Part shown: piece by piece, positions 1-8,980 of the stretch
How the letters are laid out: every line of letters starts with the position of its first letter
Numbering within the stretch: the first letter of the stretch is position 1
Source: CALLCD01 sp039196965
GTDB taxonomy: Bacteria > Pseudomonadota > Alphaproteobacteria > Caulobacterales > Hyphomonadaceae
DNA: 64,000 bases
Direction of reading: 5' to 3'
NCBI GenBank assembly: GCA_039196965.1
Contig: JBCCUK010000005.1
Location: 1-64,000, forward strand
Notes under the pieces: model-generated
The model's input: only the letters and a program-made list of their open reading frames with translations
Database searches by the model: none
Told to the model about the DNA's origin: nothing
Made by a program: the position numbers and the translations under genes

Positions 1-12
1 AAGGAAGCCGCC

Positions 13-372
13 TCACGCACTATCCCCCATCAGCGCGCGGCTGAGCTGGTTGCGCGCGGGCTCCGGCAGGGCCATGAACGCCTTGATGAAGTCCACGTCG
101 GCAAGGGTCGCTCCGGCGAGCGTCCGGCCAAGGGAGGTATCGACCTCGCCGAGGAACCAGCCGATTGGGGTTTGCAGCGCGTCGGCAATGTCGATCAGGC
201 GGGAAACGGCGAGACGGTTCGTGCCCGCCTCGTATTTCTGAACCTGTTGAAACGTGATCCCGATGCGCGCGCCGAGGGCAGCCTGCGTTAGCTTCAGGTC
301 GCGGCGTCTCTGGCGGACGCGCCGTCCGAGCCACTGGTCGATAGATTGGGGCTTTCTTTTGGATATGGTCAT
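13..372 (-). CDS. XRE-family helix-turn-helix transcriptional regulator
   Basis: A 119-residue DNA-binding protein of the Cro/CI (XRE) type. The helix-turn-helix covers about residues 17-71, with RRDLKLTQAALG forming the first helices and TFQQVQKYEAGTNR the recognition segment. A short tail of about 45 residues follows, with no visible sensor domain. The ATG at 372 has a GGGACAG-like ribosome binding site. It is transcribed away from a 586-nt spacer, so it probably binds its own upstream region. The target is not deducible. Family assignment is firm; a phage or plasmid origin is possible but no phage genes are visible beside it. Confidence 0.9.
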   Translation of the reverse strand: MTISKRKPQSIDQWLGRRVRQRRRDLKLTQAALGARIGITFQQVQKYEAGTNRLAVSRLIDIADALQTPIGWFLGEVDTSLGRTLAGATLADVDFIKAFMALPEPARNQLSRALMGDSA

Positions 373-650
373 TGCTCTGTCCCTTGTCCGTTAGGTCGGG
401 GACGGCAAAAGCCGGATGTCGCTAAATCCCCCAGATCACTCAAGGGAAGCGCGGCTTTTGGGCCGAAGCCTTGGACAGGACCGCACCATCCGGCCCAAGA
501 AGCCGGAAGGCATGGAAATCCTGTCACGCGCCGCGAAGCCGTGTGATCTGAATAGAAAGGGGTTTAGCGATCCCCGCGCCGGTGCACCGGCATTCCCGCA
601 TATCGTCAGATTTCGCGAGACCGGGCAAGGAGTTTGTGATTGACCCCCCT

Positions 651-760
651 GTCATCCCGGCCAAGCCTGGAGGGCGCAGAGCCGGGACCTAGTAATTGAA
701 GCGCGGTTCTGCAATTTTCTAGGTCCCGGATATGTACGCATGCGCGAACATTCCGGGATG
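651..760. repeat. nested inverted-repeat element (REP-like)
   Basis: An inner perfect stem is formed by CCGGGACCTAG (682-692) and CTAGGTCCCGG (719-729), with inner AATTG/CAATT pairing inside the loop. An outer pair, CATCCCGG (653-660) and CCGGGATG (753-760), brackets it. The unit resembles the short palindromic repeats scattered between genes in many alphaproteobacteria. Only one copy was noticed in this window. Confidence 0.6.
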
Positions 761-809
761 CCAAAAGGTAAGGGCTCTATCCCCCCTAAAACTCTCAACA
801 TGAACGGGG

Positions 810-860
810 ACTCTCAGCGCGCCGAATCTGGGAGTCTCAACAGAGGAGCCTATCCCCGCT
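810..860 (+). repeat. dispersed palindromic repeat, copy 1
   Basis: The 33-nt core at 810-842 (arms CTCTCAG and CTGGGAG) matches 42325-42357 at 30 of 33 positions, by manual alignment. Similarity continues through TATCCCCGC in both copies, so the element is about 50 nt long. The pairing is imperfect here and perfect in the other copy. Confidence 0.65.
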
Positions 861-958
861 CTATCCCCCTATCTGTCCCCCGTGAAAAACCGATTTGACG
901 CGACCTAGGGTTATGGGGGTAGAAAGCGGGAAACTCCCCAACAGAATAGACGCGAATA

Positions 959-1963
959 ATGACCTCCCCGGACAAGCTGTTAAAAGACCAACCCCTTGAA
1001 AAACCTGAAGAGATGCCGTCCGAAGGCGGGCCGCTGGCGGCCTATGGCGGCAAGCGTCCGCCCGCGCCGGACTGGTTCGATCAGGCCGTTTCCGCGCCCT
1101 ATGAAACCGGCCATGTGGATGTGGGCGGCACGGCGATACACTATCAGCGCTGGGGAGAGGCAAGCGCCCGCGGGCTGCTCCTTGTCCATGGCAATGGGGC
1201 CCATGCCCATTGGTGGGATTTTGTTGCCCCGTACTTCTCGAAGACTTACAATGTGGTGGCGCTGACCCTCGGCGGCATGGGCGACAGTGGCCGGCGGGAT
1301 GACTATACGCTCGACACGTTTTCCGACGAGCAGCTCGCCGTGATGGAGGCGACGGGCATGTTCGCCCATGACCGTAAACCGATCATCGTCGCGCACTCCT
1401 TTGGCGGCTTTATCACAATGAATACAGGCGCAAAGCATGGCGCGCGCCTCGGCGGGACGGTGATTGTCGACAGTCCGGTCAATCCACCGGAGCGTCAGTT
1501 TGCCGGGCCGCCGCGCACCGGCCGGCCGAACCGGGTCTATGCTTCGCTGGAGGCGGCTCTGGCGCGGTTTCGCCTCGCGCCGCCGCAGGCTTGTGAGAAC
1601 CATTATGCCATGGACTACATCGCCCGCCACAGCCTGATGGAGGTGACCGATGAGGCAGGGGACGCCGGGTGGACATGGAAGTTCGATCCGGCGATCTGGC
1701 GGCGGTTTTCCTCCGAGTTCGAGCCGGGCGAAATGCTGAAGGCGACGGCGTGCCGGATCGCGATCATACGGGGGGAGGAGAGCGCGCTGATGACCGATGA
1801 TGTGGGCGATTATATGCAGGCGCTTTTGGGCCATCAGGTGCCCTATGTGTCGATCCCCCATGCGCGCCACCATGTCATGCTGGACCAGCCGCTCGCCTTT
1901 GTGGCGGCGCTGCGCATGCTGCTGGCGGAATGGGACCATTCCTCGCCGCATCGGCTGGCTTGA
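959..1963 (+). CDS. alpha/beta hydrolase
   Basis: A 334-residue alpha/beta-hydrolase-fold protein without a signal peptide, so probably cytoplasmic. The oxyanion segment LVHGNGAHAHWW lies near 75-86. The nucleophile elbow VAHSFGGF puts the catalytic serine near 147. The histidine is probably in HARHHVMLDQP near 300. The first 45 residues are a proline- and charge-rich extension before the core. The family acts on esters, epoxides or other small substrates; the substrate cannot be read from the sequence. It appears to be a single-gene unit, with 130 nt before the next gene. Confidence 0.85.
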   Translation: MTSPDKLLKDQPLEKPEEMPSEGGPLAAYGGKRPPAPDWFDQAVSAPYETGHVDVGGTAIHYQRWGEASARGLLLVHGNGAHAHWWDFVAPYFSKTYNVVALTLGGMGDSGRRDDYTLDTFSDEQLAVMEATGMFAHDRKPIIVAHSFGGFITMNTGAKHGARLGGTVIVDSPVNPPERQFAGPPRTGRPNRVYASLEAALARFRLAPPQACENHYAMDYIARHSLMEVTDEAGDAGWTWKFDPAIWRRFSSEFEPGEMLKATACRIAIIRGEESALMTDDVGDYMQALLGHQVPYVSIPHARHHVMLDQPLAFVAALRMLLAEWDHSSPHRLA

Positions 1964-2093
1964 GCCGCGTTTTTTCGGTGGGGAATTGTAGCTTCCGGGT
2001 AAATGGCGGTGAGGTAAATTTCCGTAATGGATTTAAGGGGATGTTACGCGTGATCGCTTAAGTTACCGCTGGCGGATTACAGGCGGTGAAGCG

Positions 2094-3524
2094 ATGTATG
2101 GTCTTTTAAAGTCATTTGTGGCGGACAGGCGGGGGAATGTGGCGCTTATCTTTGCCATTGTCATCCTGCCGCTCCTGTTTCTCACCGGTTATGCCATCGA
2201 TCTGCGCAACGCCAGCAACCTCCAATCTGCGCTCCAGGATGTCCTCGATGCCGCCAGCCTCGCTGGTGGGCGGGCGTTGCAGGAAGGCGATAATGATGAA
2301 GAGATTGAAGCGACGGTCGCGGCATTTGTAAACGGTTTCGTTGATCAGAATTCGCACCGTATGGTTTGCGGCGATACATCGATCAATGTGGTTCGTGCGG
2401 AAACGCGAATCGATACGAGGCTGGACTGTAATGTCACAGCCAATCTGTCCCACATTATGGGGATCGACCAGATTGCTGTCGCCGCTGACAGTGAGGCAAG
2501 GTTCGATCTTCAAAGTGTTGACGTTGCTTTCGTTCTCGATGTGTCATCGTCAATGAATGATGATCGGCTGGAAGCCCTGAGAGATGCAGCGACGTCCGCT
2601 GTGCAACTGCTGCTACCGAGTACGCCGGCAGCTACATCGGAACTGCGCATCGCCTTCGCGCCCTATAGTCACGTGGTCAATGCCGGTTCGTATTTCGAAG
2701 ACCTGACCAATGAAGATGAGGCAAGGACATATTCGCGCGAAGTGCTGGACGATGGCCAGACCTGTTCCGGTGTATCGGACTGCCTCGACGAGCTTCAGTC
2801 GGAAGGTCTCGAAACTGTGAACGCACCCTTCACCGGCACATGTGTCTGGGAACGGGGTGGATCAGATGCAGCAACCGATGCGGCCCCTGGCAACAATCGA
2901 TATCTAAATACTGGAAATCCTGTCTGGTTCTTTGACGCGAACGATCAGGAAAAGGCAAAAGGCCTCGCTGGGAATACAACAATGGCACCCGGCGGATTTT
3001 TCAGCATAGCGAGCGGGACGGCCCTTAATATGCGCTATGCCAATTGCCAGTCCTCGACAATTCTTCCGCTTACTGATGATCAATCGGACGCAATTGACTA
3101 CGTGGAGTCCCTGACGGACCGGGGCCGCGGTACCAATGGCGCGCTTGGTCTCGCCATGGGGTGGTACCTTATCTCTGACAAATGGCGGAGTGTCTGGCCG
3201 ATTGGCTCAAAGCCGCAAAATGATGGAGCCGGGGTGAGTAAATATATAATACTCATGACGGACGGCATCTTTGACGATTGGCGCCTTGATACGGCGACCT
3301 ACGGCGATCAGGCCACTCAAGCGCTCACCATATGTGATGCGTTGAAAGCCGACGGTGTTACTATCTTCACCGTGTCCTTTCAGGCCCCAGCTGCTGCCAC
3401 GACGTTGCTCAGACAGTGCGCGACATCTTCCGGAACAGCTTTTGTTTCAGGCGATGCCATGGAGTTGGAGGAAAACTTCAGCGAAATTGCGCGGCGGATA
3501 CGGCCGCTCCGTATCAGCCGCTAA
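2094..3524 (+). CDS. TadG-like pilus-assembly protein with von Willebrand factor A domain
   Basis: A 476-residue envelope protein. The N-terminus carries the TadE/TadG signature: RRGNVALIFAIVILPLL is a transmembrane anchor at about 13-36, followed by a pseudopilin-like amphipathic helix. A vWA domain begins near 150, with the metal-site motif DVSSSMND and a later ILMTDGIFDD strand. TadG proteins support Flp/Tad pili for surface attachment. No other tad gene is nearby, so this is a solitary copy that may serve a locus elsewhere or work as a separate adhesin. It ends 9 nt from the convergent peptidase gene. Confidence 0.85.
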   Translation: MYGLLKSFVADRRGNVALIFAIVILPLLFLTGYAIDLRNASNLQSALQDVLDAASLAGGRALQEGDNDEEIEATVAAFVNGFVDQNSHRMVCGDTSINVVRAETRIDTRLDCNVTANLSHIMGIDQIAVAADSEARFDLQSVDVAFVLDVSSSMNDDRLEALRDAATSAVQLLLPSTPAATSELRIAFAPYSHVVNAGSYFEDLTNEDEARTYSREVLDDGQTCSGVSDCLDELQSEGLETVNAPFTGTCVWERGGSDAATDAAPGNNRYLNTGNPVWFFDANDQEKAKGLAGNTTMAPGGFFSIASGTALNMRYANCQSSTILPLTDDQSDAIDYVESLTDRGRGTNGALGLAMGWYLISDKWRSVWPIGSKPQNDGAGVSKYIILMTDGIFDDWRLDTATYGDQATQALTICDALKADGVTIFTVSFQAPAAATTLLRQCATSSGTAFVSGDAMELEENFSEIARRIRPLRISR

Positions 3525-3533
3525 GTCCGGTTC

Positions 3534-5588
3534 CTACTGGAGCGTCTTCTCCAGAAAATCGGCCTGCCTCCGAAAATAAAAGAGCCTGTTGCTCATTTTG
3601 CGCCAGCCATGGCCTTCGTCCGGGATACGGATAAATGGCGCATCTATACCATTCGATCGCAGCGCCCGAACCATGGTTTCGGTTTCGGCAATGTCGATGC
3701 GTGGATCCATGACACCATGGGAGTAGAGCACGGGTACTTTTATCTGGTCTGCGAGACGGATGGGTGAGTTTTCGGTGTAATAGTCGATCCACTTCTCTTC
3801 GCGGATGTCGCCATATTCAATCCGGTCGGAGGCTTTCAGCGCTGGCGAAGCAACCTGCAGGGCCGTGACCCAATCGGCAACGCCGAACAGGCTTACTCCA
3901 GCCTTGAACGCGTCTGGATAAAGCGCCAGAACGGCATTCACCATATAGCCGCCATAGCTGCCGCCCATGACCGCAGCGTTATCGACATCGACGCGACCGT
4001 CGGTGCGAAGTCCGTCCAGCAAGTCCGCGAGATCACGAACGCTGTCGCGTCGGTTCTCCCTGTCATCAAGCGTGACATAGGTGCGGCCGAAGCCGGTAGA
4101 TCCGCGAACGTTCGGTTCAAACACGGCGAGCCCGCGGTCGACATGATATTGGACAACCGGATCGAAAGTCGCCATCGATTGACCGGTCGGCCCGCCATGG
4201 ACCTGGAAAATCACTGGAGGCAGATCGTCGCTTTTGCGGGAGCCATTGTCAGGCAGGTACAAAAGCCCTTGCAGTTCTACGCCGTCGCGCGCGGCAATCC
4301 TAATGCTCTCTGGACGGATAAGACGGTCGGGATCCAGCCCCGCATAGTTGGATTTGAAAACGTGTTCGGTCTCTCCGTTTTCCAGATCCCAGAGATAAAT
4401 ATCACCGGGGGTCTTCCAGCCATTCACCCCAATGGCGACCCGACTGGATGAGGTGCTGCAGCTTATATTGAACACGCCCTCGGGCAGCGATGGCACCTCG
4501 GGCGATGCACCGCCGGTTATGTCGACGATCTTTATCTCGAAGAACCCATCGACATTGACGGAATAAATGAGATATCGACCGTTCTCTCCGCAGAGGTTTA
4601 CATCGACGACGTCCCGGCTTTCGCCAATAGCGTCAGTACTTGTGCTGACTTGAACATCGCTGATCTCCGAACCGTTCGCCGTATCTAAACTGTAAACCTG
4701 GAGCGCTGAAAACTCTCTGTCCCTATTTGTGCTGAAATAGAAACTGGAGCTGTCGGTCGTCCAGGCGAACCCGCCATCGGAGTGATTTGCGCGCGGCGAT
4801 GGTTTGGACAGAGTCTCCAATTCACCGGTTGAAAGATCAAGAAGAAAGAGATTGTCGGAATCCTCTCCGACGGTTTCTGTAACGATCAGTTTGGTGCCGT
4901 CCGGCGAAAGGGACCTGGCAAAGTATCCGAAGGTTCCTTCAAGAACTCTTTGCGCGTCTCCAGTGTTTAGGTTGGCCGTGTAGATATCAAAGTCGATGCC
5001 ATTTCGTTCCGTTGAGGCAAATGCCGCCGTTTCTCCGTCAGCTGCTATATCGCCGAATGCGCGGAACCCGTTTTCCGACGATGGCAGAAGGAGCTTTTCA
5101 CCTGACCCATCGGCCTTGATCCGATAATAAGCTTCCCGCTCATTGCCATCATTGTCCGAGCCATAGACCAGCGAGGTCGAGTCAGGGGTCCAGCGGAAGA
5201 ATGTGACGCCATTTCCGAAGGTGAGCTGGCGGGTTTCGCCTGTATCTACATGCCTTGTCCAAATCTGGGGAACGCCGGTCAGATTTGTGTAATAGGCGAT
5301 ATGATTGCCATCGGGCGACAGAAGGGGCCCACTTGCCCCGCGGGCCAACAGGTACCGACCAATATCTGCAGGGTCTTCCCCGGCGAGGCCGACAGTCATG
5401 GCCTCCGCTGTCGGCGCTATGTATTCCAGCGCTTCTTCTGATGATTGGCTCGGCTCGGCGTTCGCGTCTGCCTCCGAAACGGTACCAACATTGTCAGTGG
5501 CTGTCGTATCGTCTTCCGGGACAAGGTTTAATGTTGTGCACCCCACGAGTAGAATGGAAGCTGCCACCGGTTGGAACAAATTGCGCAT
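3534..5588 (-). CDS. S9-family (prolyl oligopeptidase) lipoprotein peptidase
   Basis: A 684-residue secreted serine peptidase. A lipobox, SILLVGCTT, near residue 18 predicts a lipid-anchored periplasmic or outer-membrane protein. A beta-propeller fills roughly 70-430, with TolB/WD-like repeats such as LSPDGNHIAYY and SLSPDGTKLIV. The C-terminal alpha/beta-hydrolase domain holds the nucleophile motif GGSYGGYM (Ser near 545), an acid in HGVMDPRID (near 627) and the histidine in DEGHGW (near 660). The complete triad suggests active cleavage of short peptides. The ATG at 5588 has AGGAG seven nucleotides upstream, preferred over the GTG one codon earlier. Confidence 0.92.
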   Translation of the reverse strand: MRNLFQPVAASILLVGCTTLNLVPEDDTTATDNVGTVSEADANAEPSQSSEEALEYIAPTAEAMTVGLAGEDPADIGRYLLARGASGPLLSPDGNHIAYYTNLTGVPQIWTRHVDTGETRQLTFGNGVTFFRWTPDSTSLVYGSDNDGNEREAYYRIKADGSGEKLLLPSSENGFRAFGDIAADGETAAFASTERNGIDFDIYTANLNTGDAQRVLEGTFGYFARSLSPDGTKLIVTETVGEDSDNLFLLDLSTGELETLSKPSPRANHSDGGFAWTTDSSSFYFSTNRDREFSALQVYSLDTANGSEISDVQVSTSTDAIGESRDVVDVNLCGENGRYLIYSVNVDGFFEIKIVDITGGASPEVPSLPEGVFNISCSTSSSRVAIGVNGWKTPGDIYLWDLENGETEHVFKSNYAGLDPDRLIRPESIRIAARDGVELQGLLYLPDNGSRKSDDLPPVIFQVHGGPTGQSMATFDPVVQYHVDRGLAVFEPNVRGSTGFGRTYVTLDDRENRRDSVRDLADLLDGLRTDGRVDVDNAAVMGGSYGGYMVNAVLALYPDAFKAGVSLFGVADWVTALQVASPALKASDRIEYGDIREEKWIDYYTENSPIRLADQIKVPVLYSHGVMDPRIDIAETETMVRALRSNGIDAPFIRIPDEGHGWRKMSNRLFYFRRQADFLEKTLQ

Positions 5589-5703
5589 CACATGTCTCCT
5601 AGTCTTTTGCGCAGATTACATCGCCGTGGCGGCACTTCAATATGAGGCAGCGAGCTGAACGCGTTTTTCAGCTCTTTGATCAATTCATGACAACAAATAC
5701 AAA

Positions 5704-5731
5704 GCGGCTCCCCACCGAAGTGGAGAGCCGC
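5704..5731 (-). terminator. Rho-independent terminator
   Basis: The stem arms are 5704-5715 and 5720-5731, 12 bp with one mismatch, closed by a TTCG tetraloop read on the minus strand. A T-rich stretch (TTTGTATTTG) follows. It lies 50 nt beyond the lipoprotein gene that ends at 5781. Confidence 0.8.
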
Positions 5732-5780
5732 CAGTCCAGAGCGTATCGCCCTGGTCCCCCAATGTGCCCCTCAGAGAGGT

Positions 5781-6326
5781 CTAGCTGTTCGTATCCGTAT
5801 CGAACGATGCGGTGGATGGACCATTATTCGCCACGGTGCAGCACCGCAGACGCATTTCCAGAACGCGGTCATGGAAGCGGCATTTTTCGTCATCTATTTC
5901 ACGCAGAATGGATGGGCCGCCAGCGCGGAACGTATAACGGGTCTGCGTGCAACTCATCAGTTTGAGATTTGCCGGGCAGGAGCCGATATTCGTCTGATTG
6001 ATTGTGTGAGTTTCGCAGTAGAGATCATCAACGGAGTTCAACGCGGCCGATGCCATGCTCATGGCCTGATCGGCTGTTGACTGTGCATTTGCTGCGGAGC
6101 TGGTCGCGCTTTCGGCGATTTGCCGTGCTTCCGACAGTTTCAGGTCGGTATCTGCAAGGGCCGTTTTCGTGCCATTGATTTCGACGTTGAGCTGGCAAAC
6201 AGCTTTGTCGGCGTTGTCGGCATTCGCGCAATAGTCTGCAACGGTTTGTCCATTGCGGAGACGTGTTTCACAACCCGCAAGTGCTATTGCCAGGCCACCC
6301 ACAGCCATAAAAGTTGAAATTCGCAT
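5781..6326 (-). CDS. small coiled-coil lipoprotein of unknown function
   Basis: A 181-residue protein that I do not recognise. It has a signal peptide with a lipobox, AIALAGCETR (Cys near 19), so it should be lipid-anchored in the envelope. Residues 50-95 are Ala/Ser-rich and heptad-like (SEARQIAESATSSAANAQS), resembling the coiled coil of Lpp-like proteins. The C-terminal half contains six or more cysteines (DLYCETH, GSCPANL, SCTQT, DEKCRF, RLRCCTV), which suggests disulfides in the periplasm. A strong terminator follows, so it is probably a single-gene unit. Confidence 0.7.
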   Translation of the reverse strand: MRISTFMAVGGLAIALAGCETRLRNGQTVADYCANADNADKAVCQLNVEINGTKTALADTDLKLSEARQIAESATSSAANAQSTADQAMSMASAALNSVDDLYCETHTINQTNIGSCPANLKLMSCTQTRYTFRAGGPSILREIDDEKCRFHDRVLEMRLRCCTVANNGPSTASFDTDTNS

Positions 6327-6442
6327 CGGTTCTCGAGCCTTTTCCGTCTGTATTTGGCCGGACGGTACAGGTCCGGCGACCCACGCGTCAATGCACCTCG
6401 CGTGCCAGACGAGTCGCCTTAATTCGCCTTATTTCAAGGGGC

Positions 6443-7870
6443 CTATTTGATCAGACGGGTTTCCGGAAATGCAGCCCGCCAGCCGAACCAGAATGCGCGG
6501 TGGTAGGGCAGGCGGGGAAGGGCCGTTTCACCCGCCGTAGCGAGTTCCGATTCTGACAAGGTCCAGGACCGTCCGCGATCATCGATTACGGTTCGATCTC
6601 TATCATAGGACACGAATGTAGTGCCGTTCGGATCATATACGCGATTGGCACCTGTCTTGTCGGTTAAGACGACAAGATCCTGCGGTCCAACCCGGTCATA
6701 GAAAATAGGATTGTCGATGAGGAAGTCGGTGTCGATGGCAAGCTGTTGACCCGGCGCACCGGCGAAACGCAGGGCGAGGATTTCCTGCTTGTTCTTAAGG
6801 CGATCATCCTGGAAGGGCGTGTTGAACATCGGCTGATCAGTCGAAAAGTAGTCATTATAGGCAATGCCCTCGCCATAGTCGCGGCGGTGGCCTGTGCTGA
6901 GCGAGAGGACCTGCGTGTTCGGATGGCGGCGTTTCCACTCTCCCCAAGTGGTCGTCACAACGGAGAGATGCTCAAGGGCGATACCCTTGCCCACAAGGGG
7001 ACCGATGACCGGCTCTCCCGTAAGTGTGTTCCACAGGGACTGGGTGGCTGCATCATACATGAGCTTGTTTGAACGATAGAGGAAGCCTGAGGTGCCAAGC
7101 GCGTGCTTGGTGCCATCGAATGTTGTCTTGTATGGAATGACCGTGCCGCAAAGCGTGCAATAAACCCCGGCAATATCTACGCCGCCCACAGTGTCGACGA
7201 ACATTTCGTGCCATGCCAGAATGCGTTTTGGGTAAGCGCGTGCATCGCCATTGATTTCGATGCCAAAGACAATGTTGTCGTCGGCAAGATAGTCTGCCTC
7301 CGATGCCGCGATCATGTCTGGCTCGCGCAGAGGTGGGATCCCGTCCTGCAGCACGCCGCCCCATCTTACTTCATCAAGTCGGATGCGGGCCGTGTCCTGG
7401 CGATCTTCGAAATAGGTCTCAAAGCGCGGGTCTATATTGCGGTAGAGATTTGCTTTGAAGTTTCCATAGTCAACGGTCTGCGCTGACGGCTCGTTCCACC
7501 ACCAGCGATACCAATCATTTAGACCTCGCCCGAGATCCTGTCCTGTCCGGCGGCGGAGCGTCCTAAAGGTGAGACGTTCGGTTTCACCGCTAGCGGCATA
7601 TCTGGAAAGCTCCAGAAGGAAAGGAATGTAGGCGGTGTGCCACGTGGCATTGATTTCTTTGAATGTTGCCTGGATGTCGGATCTATTCGAAGCCCGCAAA
7701 AGCTCCGAAAATGTTTCTTGCGACAGTGCTGTGGAGACGTCTGAGGTTTCAGATGCGGCATCGCTCTCTAGTATTGTCGGCGCAGCCGCCGACGATAGCA
7801 CTGATGCCGCTCCCAGCATTGCTGCGATCAAACCTGTTCCTACCCAGAGTGTAAGTCTTCGGCCGATCAT
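6443..7870 (-). CDS. DUF3179-domain exported protein
   Basis: A 475-residue protein with an N-terminal signal anchor (RLTLWVGTGLIAAMLGAAS). The body matches the DUF3179 family: DARAYPKRILAWHEM, the cysteine pair in VYCTLCGTVIPY, FLYRSNKLMYD and SLWNTLTGEPVIGP are typical. The family's biochemical function is unknown; the CxxC-like motif could bind a metal or act in redox chemistry. The ATG at 7870 has GGAGG seven nucleotides upstream and is preferred over a TTG six codons earlier. The region before the DUF, about residues 30-150, carries no domain that I recognise. Confidence 0.88.
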   Translation of the reverse strand: MIGRRLTLWVGTGLIAAMLGAASVLSSAAAPTILESDAASETSDVSTALSQETFSELLRASNRSDIQATFKEINATWHTAYIPFLLELSRYAASGETERLTFRTLRRRTGQDLGRGLNDWYRWWWNEPSAQTVDYGNFKANLYRNIDPRFETYFEDRQDTARIRLDEVRWGGVLQDGIPPLREPDMIAASEADYLADDNIVFGIEINGDARAYPKRILAWHEMFVDTVGGVDIAGVYCTLCGTVIPYKTTFDGTKHALGTSGFLYRSNKLMYDAATQSLWNTLTGEPVIGPLVGKGIALEHLSVVTTTWGEWKRRHPNTQVLSLSTGHRRDYGEGIAYNDYFSTDQPMFNTPFQDDRLKNKQEILALRFAGAPGQQLAIDTDFLIDNPIFYDRVGPQDLVVLTDKTGANRVYDPNGTTFVSYDRDRTVIDDRGRSWTLSESELATAGETALPRLPYHRAFWFGWRAAFPETRLIK

Positions 7871-7996
7871 TCGCGAAACCTCCAGCAATCTATCGTCGGA
7901 CCCGAAGATTAAACCCGGCCCGCTGCCTGTTCGAGTGACATTGACTTCACGTTTGGGCGACCGCTTTGTGTGCCTGTCGCGTGGAGGAGGGTGGCC

Positions 7997-8422
7997 ATGT
8001 TTACCGCATTACAGGATCTGTCGACGTCTTTGGCTGTATTGCTCCTTGGTATGGCGATCGGAGCAGGCTGGATATGCACAATGGCTGCACCGAACGCGTT
8101 CTTTGACGATCTTGGTGGACAGTCCGCGAATGCCCAGGTCCGGCGGCTGCTATTGGCTGGGTCGACCCCGATTGCGGGCATGTTGCTTGGCGGGGCGGCT
8201 GCATCGATTCTCACCGGTGCCTATGTTGCAGGAGCGCTCGCTCTCGTGGCTGCTTGTGGTTTCTTTTCCAATCGCTGGATTCTCGCGTCGCTTAAGACGG
8301 GAGATACGAAAGCTGGTACACAGCGCCAGAAGTCCAGCCAGCGCGCGGTCGCGGTCGGTCTGTCCATGGTGTTTCTACTGGTCGCCGTGATCTCGGTCGT
8401 TCTGCTGCTTTTCGGGGTTTGA
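7997..8422 (+). CDS. small integral membrane protein of unknown function
   Basis: A 141-residue hydrophobic protein with about four membrane segments, near 10-30, 50-68, 72-90 and 118-140. A charged cytoplasmic-type loop (KTGDTKAGTQRQKSSQR) precedes the last helix. It has no family motif that I recognise. The ATG at 7997 follows a good GGAGGAG ribosome binding site, which rejects longer starts upstream in the same frame. It ends 9 nt before the convergent membrane gene, and the two may belong to unrelated units. Confidence 0.65.
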   Translation: MFTALQDLSTSLAVLLLGMAIGAGWICTMAAPNAFFDDLGGQSANAQVRRLLLAGSTPIAGMLLGGAAASILTGAYVAGALALVAACGFFSNRWILASLKTGDTKAGTQRQKSSQRAVAVGLSMVFLLVAVISVVLLLFGV

Positions 8423-8431
8423 CCGAAGATA

Positions 8432-8848
8432 TCAGGCAGCGCGGTCCCAGGCGGTGGCGCGAAAGGGTTCGGGAACCAGCCAAATGGCCTTGTTCTCGTG
8501 CAGATAGAAAAGGTTCTCGCTGGATTCTTCGGCGGCCGATTTTGCCATCTCACCTGCTGTCTTGCGGTTCAGAAGCAGCATGGCCGACGTAGCTGCCGTG
8601 CATGGAATGAATAGCCACCAGGCGAATTTCGCCGCGCTGAAGACGCCAACGAGTATTATCGCATAGGCAAATGTATCCAGAATGCGGATCAGGAAGGGCT
8701 TCCACCAGCCGAAAGTTTCGAGCAAGTGCGGATCCCGGTGCAAGGCCTCGGCATCGATGGCGAATGTCTGTGTTTCGTTCGGATGATATAACACCGCACG
8801 CTTTGGCAAACCGTCCTCATACGGGTTTGGAACAAGCTTCAAGAACAT
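8432..8848 (-). CDS. two-helix membrane protein of unknown function
   Basis: A 138-residue protein with a soluble N-terminal part (NETQTFAIDAEALHRDPHLL). A central hydrophobic hairpin covers about 60-100 (AIILVGVFSAAKFAWWLFIPC), and a charged C-terminal part follows, with a possible amphipathic helix, KTAGEMAKSAAEESSENL. No known domain was recognised. The ATG at 8848 has GAGGTG about seven nucleotides upstream; a TTG seven codons earlier is less likely. It stands alone between the convergent gene at 8422 and the dehydrogenase gene upstream. Confidence 0.6.
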   Translation of the reverse strand: MFLKLVPNPYEDGLPKRAVLYHPNETQTFAIDAEALHRDPHLLETFGWWKPFLIRILDTFAYAIILVGVFSAAKFAWWLFIPCTAATSAMLLLNRKTAGEMAKSAAEESSENLFYLHENKAIWLVPEPFRATAWDRAA

Positions 8849-8911
8849 TTTTTGCACCTCTTCCCCCAAGATGAAAGGGTGACATGTTCAGGTAAATTTG
8901 TATCAAGCCGC

Positions 8912-8929
8912 AGCCGGAAAATTCCGGCT
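8912..8929. repeat. 18-nt inverted repeat
   Basis: AGCCGGAA and TTCCGGCT form a perfect stem with two central bases. It sits between the dehydrogenase stop and the next minus-strand gene. No T-run follows on either strand, so it may be a processing site or a weak terminator. Confidence 0.4.
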
Positions 8930-8980
8930 CGTGCGTTTGCAATCTGTTAATATCTCAAGCAGGCAAACGGTGCCCACCGA

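Larger units (their letters stand above)
373..958. other. intergenic spacer of 586 nt with palindromic repeats
   Basis: No convincing gene is present: the short ORFs lack ribosome binding sites and recognisable protein composition. The spacer holds a nested inverted repeat (651-760) and one copy of a dispersed palindrome (810-860). Several C-runs follow (847-882). The start of the hydrolase gene at 959 has no clear Shine-Dalgarno sequence. Confidence 0.6.

Noticed and set aside
980..1951. 323-residue minus-strand open frame opposite the alpha/beta hydrolase
   Set aside because: It is Arg/His-rich with no domain, and it mirrors a gene with clear catalytic motifs. It is a GC-driven shadow.
7635..8390. 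251-residue plus-strand frame across the DUF3179 gene start and the small membrane gene
   Set aside because: Its first part is antisense to the DUF3179 gene and the rest is out of frame with the membrane protein that has a GGAGGAG site.
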